Notes: a model not told the origin generated them from the letters alone. A stretch of 8,273 bases of DNA from Reyranella sp. (GCA_016780605.1 JADHLS010000202.1:1-8273); one strand, 5' to 3'; positions 1 to 8,224 are shown, numbered from the stretch's first letter. Numbers and translations: made by a program.

Positions 1-960
1 GGTCGAGCCGATGCCGTCCAGGATGATGGTGCCGGTCTTCTCCTGCCAGCGGCGGAAGATGTCGGCGGGTAGCGCCTCGGCTGCCGAGACGCAGGCGCGG
101 ATGCTCGAGAAGTCGCGCGGCTTCTTCTCCAGCGCCGCAAGCTGGGCGGCATAGAGCGTCGGCGCGCCATAGTAGAGCGTGGGCTTGAAGGTCTCGATGG
201 TCTCGAAGGTGGTGTCGGGCGTCGGCCGGCGATCGTCGAGCACGGCCGTGCTGCCGGTCCACAGCGGGAAGGTCATGGAGTTGCCGAGACCGTAGGCGAA
301 GAAGAGCTTCCCGGCCGAGTAGCTGACATCGTCCTCGCGCATGCCCAGCGCCCGCACGCCATAGAGCTCGCTGGTCACCACCATGTCGCGCTGCAGGTGC
401 ACCGCGCCCTTGGGCCGGCCGGTCGAGCCCGACGAATAGAGCCAGAAGCAGTCGTCGGTCGGGGCGGCCATACGCGGCTCGAGAGCCGCCGAGGCTTTGG
501 CGAGATCGGCGAGGAAGGCATCGGCTGTGCTCGCCTTGACCCCGATGCGGGCGAGCGCCGGCTCGACTTCCTTGGCGAACTCGCTGGAGTAGACGACGAG
601 CTTGCAGCCGGAATCCTCGAACAGGTAGGCATAGTCGGCGGCGCGCAGCATGGTGTTGAGCGGCGCCGGCACGATGCCCGCCTTGATGGCTCCCCAGAAG
701 AGATAGAAGAAGGCCGGGCAATCCTTGATCACCATCAGCAGGCGATCGCCTGGCTTCAGGCCCTTTGCCAGCAACGCGTTGCCGGCGCGGTTCACGCGCT
801 CGGCGAGCTCGGCATAGGTCACGGTCTCACTGGCGGTGCGGATCGCGACCTTGGCGCCGCGGCCTTCGCGAAGGTGCCGGTCGATGAACGGCACGGCCAC
901 GTTGAAGCGACCGGGCAGTCGCACCTTGAAGTCCGGACCGAATGCGATGCCCTCAATCAT
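1..960 (-). CDS. bclA: Benzoate-CoA ligase (AMP-forming), N-terminal 320 residues, cut by window edge
   Basis: This enzyme activates benzoate to benzoyl-CoA with ATP in the cytoplasm, the entry step of the box pathway. The frame is open from the ATG at 960 to base 1 and begins MIEGIAFGPDFKVRLPGRFN. The acyl-adenylate P-loop WLYSSGSTGRPKG lies at residues 173-185. KLFFAYGLGN at 218-227 and YYGAPTLYAAQLA after it are typical of the benzoate-CoA ligase subgroup rather than of general fatty acyl-CoA ligases. SAAEALPADI and DGIGST (ending at residue 320) are the start of the adenylate-binding core. About 200 residues, including the C-terminal lid domain, should lie to the left, given a usual length of about 510-530. 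No in-frame alternative start was seen upstream, and the ribosome binding site is weak. The substrate could also be a hydroxy- or aminobenzoate; boxB and boxC nearby favour benzoate. The gene is divergent from the cupin gene and preceded by an operator-like element. Confidence 0.9.
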   Translation of the reverse strand, partial: MIEGIAFGPDFKVRLPGRFNVAVPFIDRHLREGRGAKVAIRTASETVTYAELAERVNRAGNALLAKGLKPGDRLLMVIKDCPAFFYLFWGAIKAGIVPAPLNTMLRAADYAYLFEDSGCKLVVYSSEFAKEVEPALARIGVKASTADAFLADLAKASAALEPRMAAPTDDCFWLYSSGSTGRPKGAVHLQRDMVVTSELYGVRALGMREDDVSYSAGKLFFAYGLGNSMTFPLWTGSTAVLDDRRPTPDTTFETIETFKPTLYYGAPTLYAAQLAALEKKPRDFSSIRACVSAAEALPADIFRRWQEKTGTIILDGIGST

Positions 961-981
961 GCCAACCCCGTCATTCCCAGA

Positions 982-1025
982 GCGTTTCCTTATTTGCGTA
1001 ATTTGGTACCGAATTACCTATTTGC
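982..1025. promoter_or_regulatory. Operator-like element upstream of the ligase (copy 1)
   Basis: This is an AT-rich block in a GC-rich region between the divergent ligase and cupin genes. It holds an 18-bp near-palindrome TAATTTGGTACCGAATTA (999-1016, 8 of 9 pairs symmetric). Direct heptamers TATTTGC flank it at 991-997 and 1019-1025, 28 bp apart. The same element, 39 of 44 bases identical and in the same orientation relative to the downstream gene, precedes boxC at 8225-8268. The heptamer/palindrome core ends 30 bp before the ligase ATG and 54 bp before the cupin ATG, a position from which a bound regulator could act on both genes. The regulator is not in the window. The TGCA-based operators described for BzdR/BoxR do not obviously match, so the regulator class is unknown. 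Confidence 0.72.
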
Positions 1026-1079
1026 ATTCGCCGCCGCAAGGGCGTTTTCTCTGATTTCCAGACATCTTGGGAGAAGGCA

Positions 1080-1466
1080 ATGCCAGTCGTGGACCATGGG
1101 TCGCTGCCGGAGTTTCCCATGCGGCCGGGCATCACCGGCAAGTGGATTTGCAGTCGCGAGCGCGGGGCGAGCGATGTTGGCGTGCTCGCCAATACCGTCA
1201 AGCCGGGCTGCGGCGCGCCACTGCATCGCCACGACTATGAGGAAGTGATCCTGGTCGAGGCCGGCAAGATCTGGGTCGAGATGAACAAAGGGCCGCGGCT
1301 CACCGCGACGCCGGGGCAATGCGTGATCATCCCGGCAAACATGGCCCATGCCTGGGGCAACGAAGGGCCGGAGGTCCTGCGCGTGCTGTTCGTCTGGAAC
1401 TCGCCCGAGCCCTTCGCACCCGGCAAGAGCACCTACCTCGAGGGCACGCCGCCGACGACCAGCTGA
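1080..1466 (+). CDS. Single-domain cupin protein
   Basis: This 128-residue protein is a small beta-barrel cupin of unknown substrate, with no signal peptide, so it is probably cytoplasmic. Cupin motif 1 is seen as G43 ... H49-R-H51 ... E55 followed by G62. Motif 2 is PGQCVIIPANMAHAWGN (residues 78-94), giving H90 as the fourth ligand. All four metal ligands of the classical 2-His/Glu/His set are therefore present, which suggests a metal-binding and possibly catalytic or ligand-sensing cupin. The start follows a purine-rich GGGAGAAGG at the usual distance. It is transcribed away from the benzoate-CoA ligase and shares the 119-bp control region with it, so it may belong to the benzoate regulon. 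A dioxygenase, an isomerase or a small-molecule binder are all possible. It converges with the next gene, with a 21-bp gap. Confidence 0.82.
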   Translation: MPVVDHGSLPEFPMRPGITGKWICSRERGASDVGVLANTVKPGCGAPLHRHDYEEVILVEAGKIWVEMNKGPRLTATPGQCVIIPANMAHAWGNEGPEVLRVLFVWNSPEPFAPGKSTYLEGTPPTTS

Positions 1467-1487
1467 CGGCGGCGCGCGATCTCGAGG

Positions 1488-1955
1488 CTACGGCTGCAGG
1501 ATGTGGACCCGATAGGTGCCCTCGGCTGCCTGCTTGCCGACCGGCTCGAGGCGGATGACGGCGGCGCGGACGGTCACGCTGTTGCCGCTGGCGACGGTGT
1601 AGCTGCGGCCCTTGGCGGCATGATGCGTCTCGTCCTGTTCCTCATCTTCGTCTTCTTCCTCGGCCTCTTCTTCCTCTTCCTCCGACTCCTCTTCCGTTTC
1701 TTCCTCTTCGCTCTCTTCCTCCTCCGACTCTTCTTCCTCTTCGGCTTCCTCTTCCTCTGCTTGGTGCTCCTCCATCGCGCTCATCGCGGAGTCGAAGCAA
1801 TGCAGCACGACCACGCCGTCGGAAACCTCGACGGTGGTGAGCGCGATCACCTGGTCGTCTTCCATGTCGACGATGGTGCTGCTGGCGGTGTGCGGGTTGT
1901 TGTTGCGCAGCCGGAAGCTGCCGGCGGCGACGTCGGTGAGAGCCTTGTTGTCCAT
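1488..1955 (-). CDS. Hypothetical protein with long Glu-rich acidic tract
   Basis: The protein has 155 residues and I do not recognise its family. The start chosen is the ATG at 1955, which has a good AAGGGG ribosome binding site; an ATG 21 codons upstream opens a frame whose extra residues are Arg/Gly-rich and not protein-like. Residues 1-61 form an ordered-looking N-terminal part beginning MDNKALTDVAAGSFRLRNNN. Residues 62-109 contain 38 Glu/Asp out of 48. Residues 110-155 return to a normal mixed composition with a beta-like pattern (SYTVASGNSVTVRAAVIRLE). No signal peptide or membrane segment is present. The two flanking parts suggest a small beta-rich domain interrupted by a flexible acidic linker. 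It lies downstream of the TctC gene on the same strand, 115 bp away. The plus-strand frame opposite the tract looks Leu/Phe-rich and is a shadow. Confidence 0.72.
   Translation of the reverse strand: MDNKALTDVAAGSFRLRNNNPHTASSTIVDMEDDQVIALTTVEVSDGVVVLHCFDSAMSAMEEHQAEEEEAEEEEESEEEESEEEETEEESEEEEEEAEEEDEDEEQDETHHAAKGRSYTVASGNSVTVRAAVIRLEPVGKQAAEGTYRVHILQP
1629..1772 (-). repeat. Low-complexity GAA/GAG tract encoding the acidic linker
   Basis: This stretch of mostly GAA and GAG codons, interrupted by single Ser, Thr, Ala, Gln and Asp codons, gives a strongly pyrimidine-rich plus strand. GAA and GAG are mixed irregularly, so it is not a clean trinucleotide microsatellite; this argues for selection on the acidic protein sequence rather than recent slippage. 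Length changes of whole codons would keep the frame. Confidence 0.8.
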
Positions 1956-1972
1956 TCTGCTGCCCCTTCGCT

Positions 1973-2006
1973 GGCGCGGCCGCTGCGACAGTCGCCGGCC
2001 GCCGCC
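1973..2006 (-). other. GC-rich hairpin between TctC gene and acidic-protein gene
   Basis: On the minus strand the outer arms GGCGGCGGCC and GGCCGCGCC pair with one bulged G. Inside them GCGAC and GTCGC add a second pairing element. It lies after the TctC stop and 17 bp before the acidic-protein ATG. There is no U-rich tail, so it is not a classical intrinsic terminator. It could be an RNA-stabilising or attenuating structure, or a chance product of high GC content. Confidence 0.3.
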
Positions 2007-2070
2007 ATGGCGTAGCAATCTCCTGCAGTGGGGTGCGTGGACCTACAGTTAAACTTGTGCGTCGGTCCGG

Positions 2071-3048
2071 CTACAGCTTCGCGCCCGACGCTTTGACCGG
2101 CGCCTGGAAGGTCTTCACCTGATCGGCGACGAAGGCGGTGAACTCCGCGCTGGTCATGGGTTTGGTGACGAAACCCAGCTCGCCCAGGCGCTCGACGATC
2201 TTGGGATTGCTCAGCACCTCGGCCGTGGCTTTGTGCAACCTGGCCTGGGCATCGGCCGGCATGCCGGCGGGCGCGGAGAGGCCGACGAAGTTCTCGGCCA
2301 CCAGCTTGGTGTAGCCGAGCTCGGTCACCAGCGGCACGTCGGGCGCCGACGGCGCCTTCTGCGTCGAGGTCAGCGCGATCATGCGCAGCTTGCCGTCCTT
2401 GGCGAGCGGTAACACCTCGGTCAGCGTCACCACGGCGAAGTCGAGCTGGTCCGCCATCATGTCCTGGAACATCGGCGCGGCGCCGCGATACCCGATGTGC
2501 TCCATGTTGAGGCCAAGCTCGGCCTTGAACATCTCGCCGATGATGTGGCCGATCGAGCCCTGGCCGCCCGAGCCGAAGGGCACCGTCTTGTTCTGGCCTT
2601 TGATCCAGGCAATCAGCTCCTTCATGTCCTTGGCCGGCACGGCGGGACGCACGACGAAGGCATTGGCCACCGAGCCGATATAGGCCACGTGCGTGAAATC
2701 CTTCAGCGGATCGTAGGGTGGCTTGTCGAACAGGTAGGGGGCGATCGAGATCGGCGCGCTGTTGGAGAGCATCAGCGTATGGAAATCGTCCTTGGCCGCC
2801 AGCACGGCGTTGGCCCCGATGGTCGTGCCGCCGCCCGGCTTGTTGTCGACGATCACGGTCTGGCCGAGCTTCTCCTGCAGCGGCCCCGAGATCACGCGCG
2901 CCGCGGCATCCGACGCGCCGCCGGGCGGGAAAGTGACGACGATCTTCACGGGGCGCGACGGCCAAGCCTGAGCCAGACCTTCGCGGCCCCACACAAGGGT
3001 CGCGCCTGCGACCAATCCCAGTTCCAGTAGTCTTCTGCGTTCGATCAT
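2071..3048 (-). CDS. TctC/Bug-family periplasmic solute-binding protein
   Basis: The 325-residue protein belongs to the tripartite tricarboxylate transporter receptor (Bug) family, periplasmic proteins that bind carboxylates or other small organic acids. The start at 3048 follows GGAAGAG and opens with an exporting signal: ERRRLLELG with consecutive arginines, a hydrophobic stretch, then a likely cleavage near GLAQA, consistent with a Tat-type or Sec leader. The mature part starts WPSRPVKIVVTFPPGGASD, the family's N-terminal signature. VDNKPGGGTTIGAN (about residues 68-81) and the GSGGQGSIGH loop (about 145-160) form the carboxylate-binding face. The length is typical for the family. No TctA or TctB membrane subunits are nearby, as is common for this expanded family. 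The ligand cannot be read from the sequence; an aromatic acid is an inference from the neighbourhood only. It is divergent from the MORN gene. Confidence 0.88.
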   Translation of the reverse strand: MIERRRLLELGLVAGATLVWGREGLAQAWPSRPVKIVVTFPPGGASDAAARVISGPLQEKLGQTVIVDNKPGGGTTIGANAVLAAKDDFHTLMLSNSAPISIAPYLFDKPPYDPLKDFTHVAYIGSVANAFVVRPAVPAKDMKELIAWIKGQNKTVPFGSGGQGSIGHIIGEMFKAELGLNMEHIGYRGAAPMFQDMMADQLDFAVVTLTEVLPLAKDGKLRMIALTSTQKAPSAPDVPLVTELGYTKLVAENFVGLSAPAGMPADAQARLHKATAEVLSNPKIVERLGELGFVTKPMTSAEFTAFVADQVKTFQAPVKASGAKL

Positions 3049-3155
3049 GGGCTCTTCCCGTTCGTCCTGTACGGGCCCAAGCAAACGACGTGCCTTGTCC
3101 GTAGGTGTTCTATTCAGTACATCAATTCGCATCGACGGCGCTCCGGGGGAGTGGC
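3049..3155. promoter_or_regulatory. Divergent intergenic region, TctC gene / MORN gene
   Basis: These 107 bases separate two divergent genes and should hold both promoters. For the plus strand a weak candidate is TTGTCC at 3095-3100 with TACATC at 3118-3123, a 17-bp spacing; the -10 match is poor. The MORN ribosome binding site is GGGGGAG at 3145-3151, only 4 bases before the chosen ATG. No strong operator is visible. Confidence 0.3.
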
Positions 3156-4778
3156 ATGCACTTTTTCGTGTATTTGGCAGTGGCGGCGATGGTGGCTGCG
3201 CCAGCATTTGCGCAGGCGCCGGCAGGGTGGATCGCCGATGCCACGACCGGGTGCCGCATCTGGAATCCCTTTCCTGAAACCGGGGAAAGCGTGCGCTGGA
3301 ACGGCGAATGTCCCGGCGGCGTCGCATCCGGGCAAGGCGTCCTGGAATGGTTTCGCAATGGCAAACCGAACCAGCTCTTCGATGGCACGCTGCGCGACGG
3401 CCGATACGATGGGCGAGGCCGCGAGGCTTTTGCCAACGGCAACCGCTACGAGGGCGACTTCAAGAACGGCGATTCCGACGGAGTCGGGATCTGGATCGGC
3501 GCCGACGGAAGTCGCTACGAAGGTGAATTCCGACAGGGCAAGTACGAGGGCCGCGGCAAGCTGATCTATGGCGACGGCGGACGCTACGAGGGCGAGTTCC
3601 TCAAAGACGATCCCAACGGCCAGGGCGTCGCCGACAACGCCGATGGCAGCCACTATGAAGGCTCGTTCAAGGCGGGCAAGTACGATGGGCAGGGCGTCTT
3701 GCGGACAGTCGACAACACTCGCTACGAGGGCGCCTTCAAGGACGACGTCTACGACGGATCAGGTACTCTGATCTTCGGCAACGGTTCGACTTACAAGGGC
3801 GAGTTCCGCGCGGGTAAGCCAGACGGTGTGGGAACCGTGACGGACCCCGACGGCACATCCTCGACCGGGACGTGGCGCGCCGGGTGCCTCACCAACGGCA
3901 GCTTCCGGCGCGCGATCAGTGCGAACCCCGCGGAGTGCGGGTTTCCCCCACTCGACCGGCCCGACGGCAAGCAGTCGATCACCGATCTCGACGGCACGCG
4001 GTACGACGCGAGCTTCAAGGGCGGCAAGCTGAACGGGCCGGGCTTTGTGGTCACTCCGAATGGCAGTCGCTACGAAGGACTCTTCGTCGACAATCGGCTG
4101 ATGGACGGCAAGGCGATCGTGACATTCGATAACGGCCTCCGGCTCCAGGCCGACTTCAAGAACGGCGAGGCCGCCCACGCGATCAAGACATACCCGGACG
4201 GCCGGGTCTACGAAGGCCCCCTGGTTGACGGCCTGGAAAGCGGCCGCGGCGTCCTCAGGTTGCCAAGTGGCAACATCTACGAGGGAGAGTTCAAGAAGGG
4301 CAAGCCCGATGGCCCGGGGGAGGAGCGGACAGCCGGGGGAGAGACCTATGCGGGCGATTGGAAGGCCGGCTGCCTCGTCACGCAGACCGGCTTCCGCGTG
4401 TTGCTGACCTCGCTTGCCGACTGCGGCGTATCCGAAATCAAGGACGGGCGTGGTTTCCTGCAACTGCCCAACGGGATGCGATACGAGGGCTCATTTGTTC
4501 AGGGGATCCCGCAGGGCGAAGGCAAGTTGATTTATCTGGACGGCAGTACGTTCGAAGGTTCCCTCCGGGGCGCTCTCCCTGACGGGCTGGGCGTGATGAT
4601 CGATAAGATTGGAAATCGCTACCAGGGGGAGGTCCGCAAGGGCAAGCCCGATGGCTACGGAACGTTGAAGCTCACGACCGGCCCTTCCTTCTCGGGCAGG
4701 TGGCGCGACGGCTGCCTCGTCGATCACAGCGTGAACGCCTGGTTCGGGACCGCCCACGACGCCTGCAACTTCAAATGA
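3156..4778 (+). CDS. Secreted MORN-repeat protein with paired-cysteine caps
   Basis: The 540-residue protein starts at the ATG at 3156 because GGGGGAG precedes it and a clear signal peptide follows (MHFFVYLAVAAMVAAPAFAQ, cleavage likely after Ala19). An upstream ATG at 3105 would add 17 residues and hide the leader. Residues 33-65 form an N-terminal module with C33 and C52 (GCRIWNPFPETG ... WNGEC). About 18 MORN units of some 23 residues follow, of the type RYEGEF-x2-G-x-x-x-G-x-G. The array falls into three blocks (residues 74-243, 283-405, 442-519). Each block ends in a cap GxW(R/K)xGCL-x15-C with cysteines at 244/261, 406/423 and 520/537. All eight cysteines therefore form four pairs, fitting disulfides in an oxidising compartment. 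Bacterial MORN proteins are thought to bind lipids or act as scaffolds; the function here is unknown. It converges on the transthyretin-like gene, 16 bp away. Confidence 0.88.
   Translation: MHFFVYLAVAAMVAAPAFAQAPAGWIADATTGCRIWNPFPETGESVRWNGECPGGVASGQGVLEWFRNGKPNQLFDGTLRDGRYDGRGREAFANGNRYEGDFKNGDSDGVGIWIGADGSRYEGEFRQGKYEGRGKLIYGDGGRYEGEFLKDDPNGQGVADNADGSHYEGSFKAGKYDGQGVLRTVDNTRYEGAFKDDVYDGSGTLIFGNGSTYKGEFRAGKPDGVGTVTDPDGTSSTGTWRAGCLTNGSFRRAISANPAECGFPPLDRPDGKQSITDLDGTRYDASFKGGKLNGPGFVVTPNGSRYEGLFVDNRLMDGKAIVTFDNGLRLQADFKNGEAAHAIKTYPDGRVYEGPLVDGLESGRGVLRLPSGNIYEGEFKKGKPDGPGEERTAGGETYAGDWKAGCLVTQTGFRVLLTSLADCGVSEIKDGRGFLQLPNGMRYEGSFVQGIPQGEGKLIYLDGSTFEGSLRGALPDGLGVMIDKIGNRYQGEVRKGKPDGYGTLKLTTGPSFSGRWRDGCLVDHSVNAWFGTAHDACNFK
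3375..4769 (+). repeat. MORN tandem array (about 69-nt periodicity) in three blocks
   Basis: Units of about 23 codons repeat in tandem, most easily seen by recurring codons for RYEG(E/D/S)F and the following (D/N)G-x-G. The sequence divides into a long first block (7 units plus cap), a degenerate second block (units near residues 306-345 have lost several glycines) and a short third block (3 units plus cap). The caps lie at 3867-3944, 4353-4427 and 4695-4769. DNA identity between units is modest, so the array looks old rather than recently expanded. Confidence 0.75.
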
Positions 4779-4794
4779 TTGGCCGAACGAGCGG

Positions 4795-5129
4795 TCAGGC
4801 GCCGCCACGAAACAGTGAGAAGCCCCAAGGCGTCATCTTGAGCGGCAGGTGATAGTGCTGCGCGAGGTCAGCAACGCCGAAGCGGTAGGGCACGACCTCG
4901 AGGAAGGCGGGATTCGATACGGGAACACCCTGCGCGCGATACCAGTCGCCAATGTGGAACAGCGCCTCGTAGAGTCCTGTGAGCGGCGTCGGCGCGTCCA
5001 GCGTCCCGGCACCGGCGGTTCGCCCATCGACCAGGAGCTTGCCGTCGGGGCCACGCACTTCGACGTGCAGCCCCGCGGCCGGCACGCCGCGCGAGACGTC
5101 ATAGACGTGGATGGAGATGCCGCCGGCCA

Positions 5130-5130
<1 letters not shown>
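4795..5130 (-). CDS. Transthyretin-like / 5-hydroxyisourate hydrolase-family protein
   Basis: The protein has 111 residues, the normal size for bacterial transthyretin-related 5-hydroxyisourate hydrolases (hiuH/uraH), which hydrolyse the first product of urate oxidation. The family signatures are visible: IHVYDVSRGVPAAG with H8, GRT with R37, and QHYHLPLKMTPWGFS with H94. The family's diagnostic C-terminal tetrapeptide YRGS is replaced by FRGG, followed by one extra Ala (residues 107-111). Two changes in the catalytic tail make ordinary hydroxyisourate hydrolysis doubtful. The start at 5130 overlaps the boxB stop in TGATG, so the gene is translationally coupled to boxB; the longer reading frame upstream only runs antisense-like through boxB. 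No urate oxidase or OHCU decarboxylase gene is in the window. A role on an oxygenated benzoyl-CoA intermediate is an inference from context. Confidence 0.85.
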
Positions 5131-6548
<1,418 letters not shown>

Positions 6549-6554
6549 GTCCTG

Positions 6555-6560
6555 CTCCTT
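6555..6560 (-). promoter_or_regulatory. Ribosome binding site of boxB
   Basis: AAGGAG on the minus strand lies 6 bases before the boxB ATG at 6548 and shares one base with the boxC TAA stop. It decides the boxB start against the much longer upstream frame and implies coupled translation of boxC and boxB. Confidence 0.75.
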
Positions 6561-8221
6561 TACGCCCGCTTGCGGTCGTACTTGGATTGCTTGCCCGTGC
6601 CGTAGAGTTTCAAGGCGCCTTCGGGGCCGGTGGCGTTGGGACGCTGGAAGATCCAGTTCTGCCAGGCCGACAGCCGGGCGAAGATCTTGGTCTCCATGGT
6701 CTCCGGCCCGGCGAAGCGCAGGTTGGCTTCCATGCCGATCAGGCCGTCGGGCGAGAAGCCGGCGCGCTCTTCCAGCACCAGCCGCACCTCGTCCTCCCAG
6801 TCGATATCGTCCGGCGTGAACGTGACCAGGCCGAGCTCGTCGGCGGCTTCGGCGTCGATCGGCTTGCCGATCTCGTCCTTCAGCTCGTCGATCTTGTCGG
6901 GCTCCGCGAGGAAGCGTGTGCCAAGCCGCGTCAGGCCGTTGCCCATGGGGTAGGGGCCGAAGTTCATCGGCGTCAGCCGCACCGTGGCCGCCGGCAGGTT
7001 GGAGCCCTCGAACACGCCGTCCAGCATGTAGGAGCGGTCGGCCGCCAGCACGAGCTCGAACAGCGTACCGGCGAAGCACGAGCCCGGCTCGACCAGGGCG
7101 ATCAGGCTGCGCGAGCTCACGTCCAGCCGCTTCAGGGTGCGCTTCCAGTAGAGCACGATCTCGCGCACCAGCCAGTGGGACTGCTCCTTGGTGAGCAGCG
7201 CGTCGTAGGCCTCGACCAGGGCGGCATCGCCCTGGCTCTGCAGCACCCAGGTGCCGATCTCGGTCTCGTTGAGGCGCAGGTGCATCATGGCGTCGTCGAA
7301 TTGCCGGGCCAGCGCCAGCGGCCAGAAGCCAGCGCCCTGGGCATGAATCGCGGCGGCGTCGGCCGGCGGCGCAGCCGCGGGACCGTTGACGCGGAAGCGC
7401 GCAACGCGCTGCTCGCGGTCGATCTCCACCGTGACATGAGCGTAGCGGATCGTGTCACCGTCGATGGTGCGCTCGACCGGGGGAAGCGCGATGCCCTTGG
7501 TGTCCTTGGGCCGCTTCGACTTTGCCGCGACGCCTTCGGCGATCTTCTTGGTCTCCTCGGCAAGCTTGCTCGGAGGAATGAGCGTGTCGACCAGCCGCCA
7601 GTCGCGCGCCCGCTTGCCGCGCACGCCCTCGGCGGTGGTGCAGAAGAAGTCGGCGTGGTCGCGCCGCACCAGGCGCTTGTCGACCAGCCGAGTCAGCCCG
7701 CCGGTGCCCGGCAGCACGGCGAGCAATGGCAGCTCGGGCAGCGACCCCGCGCTCGAGCCATCGTCGGCCAGCAGGATCTGCTCGCAGGCCAGCGCCAGCT
7801 CGTAGCCGCCGCCGGCGGCGATGCCGTTGATCGAGCAGATGTAGGTCTGGTCCGAGTGCTGGCTGGCATCCTCGATGGCGAGCCGCGTCTCGTTGGTGAA
7901 CTTGCAGAAGTTGACCTTGTGATCGTGGGTCGAGAGCCCGAGCATGTTGATGTTGGCGCCCGAGCAGAAGATGCGGTCACGCTGGGAGCGGATCACCACC
8001 GCTCCGATCTCGGGATGCTCGAAGCGCAGGCGCTGGACGGCGTCGGCCAATTCGATGTCGACGCCGAGGTCGTAGGAATTGAGCTTGAGCTTGTAGCCGG
8101 GCCGCAGGCCCGCATCCTCGTTCACGTCCATGGTCAGGTAAGCGACGCCGTTCTCCAGGGCGAGCTTCCAGTGCCGGTAGCGGTCGGGCGCGGTTCGAAA
8201 GTCGATCGGCGTCTCGGCCAT
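6560..8221 (-). CDS. boxC: 2,3-epoxybenzoyl-CoA dihydrolase (benzoyl-CoA-dihydrodiol lyase) BoxC
   Basis: The 553-residue protein has the expected BoxC length. It opens the ring of 2,3-epoxybenzoyl-CoA with two waters, giving 3,4-dehydroadipyl-CoA semialdehyde and formate. It is a double crotonase-fold protein. The first domain has the oxyanion-hole segment INGIAAGGGYELALACE (residues 131-147) and the CoA-pocket turn FCSGANINML (85-94). The second domain has VEPGSCFAGTLFELVLAADRSYML (377-400) in the equivalent place. The C-terminal region SAWQNWIFQRPNATGPEGAL (518-537) is typical of BoxC. The start at 8221 (MAETPIDFRTAPDRY) follows AGGGAAA and lies 12 bp from the conserved core of the upstream operator. 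It is the first gene of the boxC - boxB - transthyretin-like operon. BoxD, which would oxidise the semialdehyde, is outside the window. Confidence 0.95.
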   Translation of the reverse strand: MAETPIDFRTAPDRYRHWKLALENGVAYLTMDVNEDAGLRPGYKLKLNSYDLGVDIELADAVQRLRFEHPEIGAVVIRSQRDRIFCSGANINMLGLSTHDHKVNFCKFTNETRLAIEDASQHSDQTYICSINGIAAGGGYELALACEQILLADDGSSAGSLPELPLLAVLPGTGGLTRLVDKRLVRRDHADFFCTTAEGVRGKRARDWRLVDTLIPPSKLAEETKKIAEGVAAKSKRPKDTKGIALPPVERTIDGDTIRYAHVTVEIDREQRVARFRVNGPAAAPPADAAAIHAQGAGFWPLALARQFDDAMMHLRLNETEIGTWVLQSQGDAALVEAYDALLTKEQSHWLVREIVLYWKRTLKRLDVSSRSLIALVEPGSCFAGTLFELVLAADRSYMLDGVFEGSNLPAATVRLTPMNFGPYPMGNGLTRLGTRFLAEPDKIDELKDEIGKPIDAEAADELGLVTFTPDDIDWEDEVRLVLEERAGFSPDGLIGMEANLRFAGPETMETKIFARLSAWQNWIFQRPNATGPEGALKLYGTGKQSKYDRKRA

Positions 8222-8224
8222 TTG

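Noticed and set aside
397..1248. Plus-strand frame of 283 codons across the ligase and cupin region
   Set aside because: It runs antisense to the ligase, crosses the operator and reads out of frame into the cupin gene, with no recognisable domain.
1503..2015. Plus-strand frame rich in Leu and Phe, looking like a membrane protein
   Set aside because: It is the antisense of the GAA/GAG acidic tract (CTC/TTC codons). The minus-strand gene has the better start, ribosome binding site and flanking composition.
3115..3131. Possible third, degenerate copy of the operator (CAGTAC followed by AATT and CGCA) upstream of the MORN gene
   Set aside because: Alignment needs a shifted gap and the TATTTGC heptamers and the palindrome are missing, so chance similarity is as likely.
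4779..4800. Terminator between the convergent MORN and transthyretin-like genes
   Set aside because: Only a short imperfect GGCCG/CGGTC pairing is present and there is no T-rich run on either strand.
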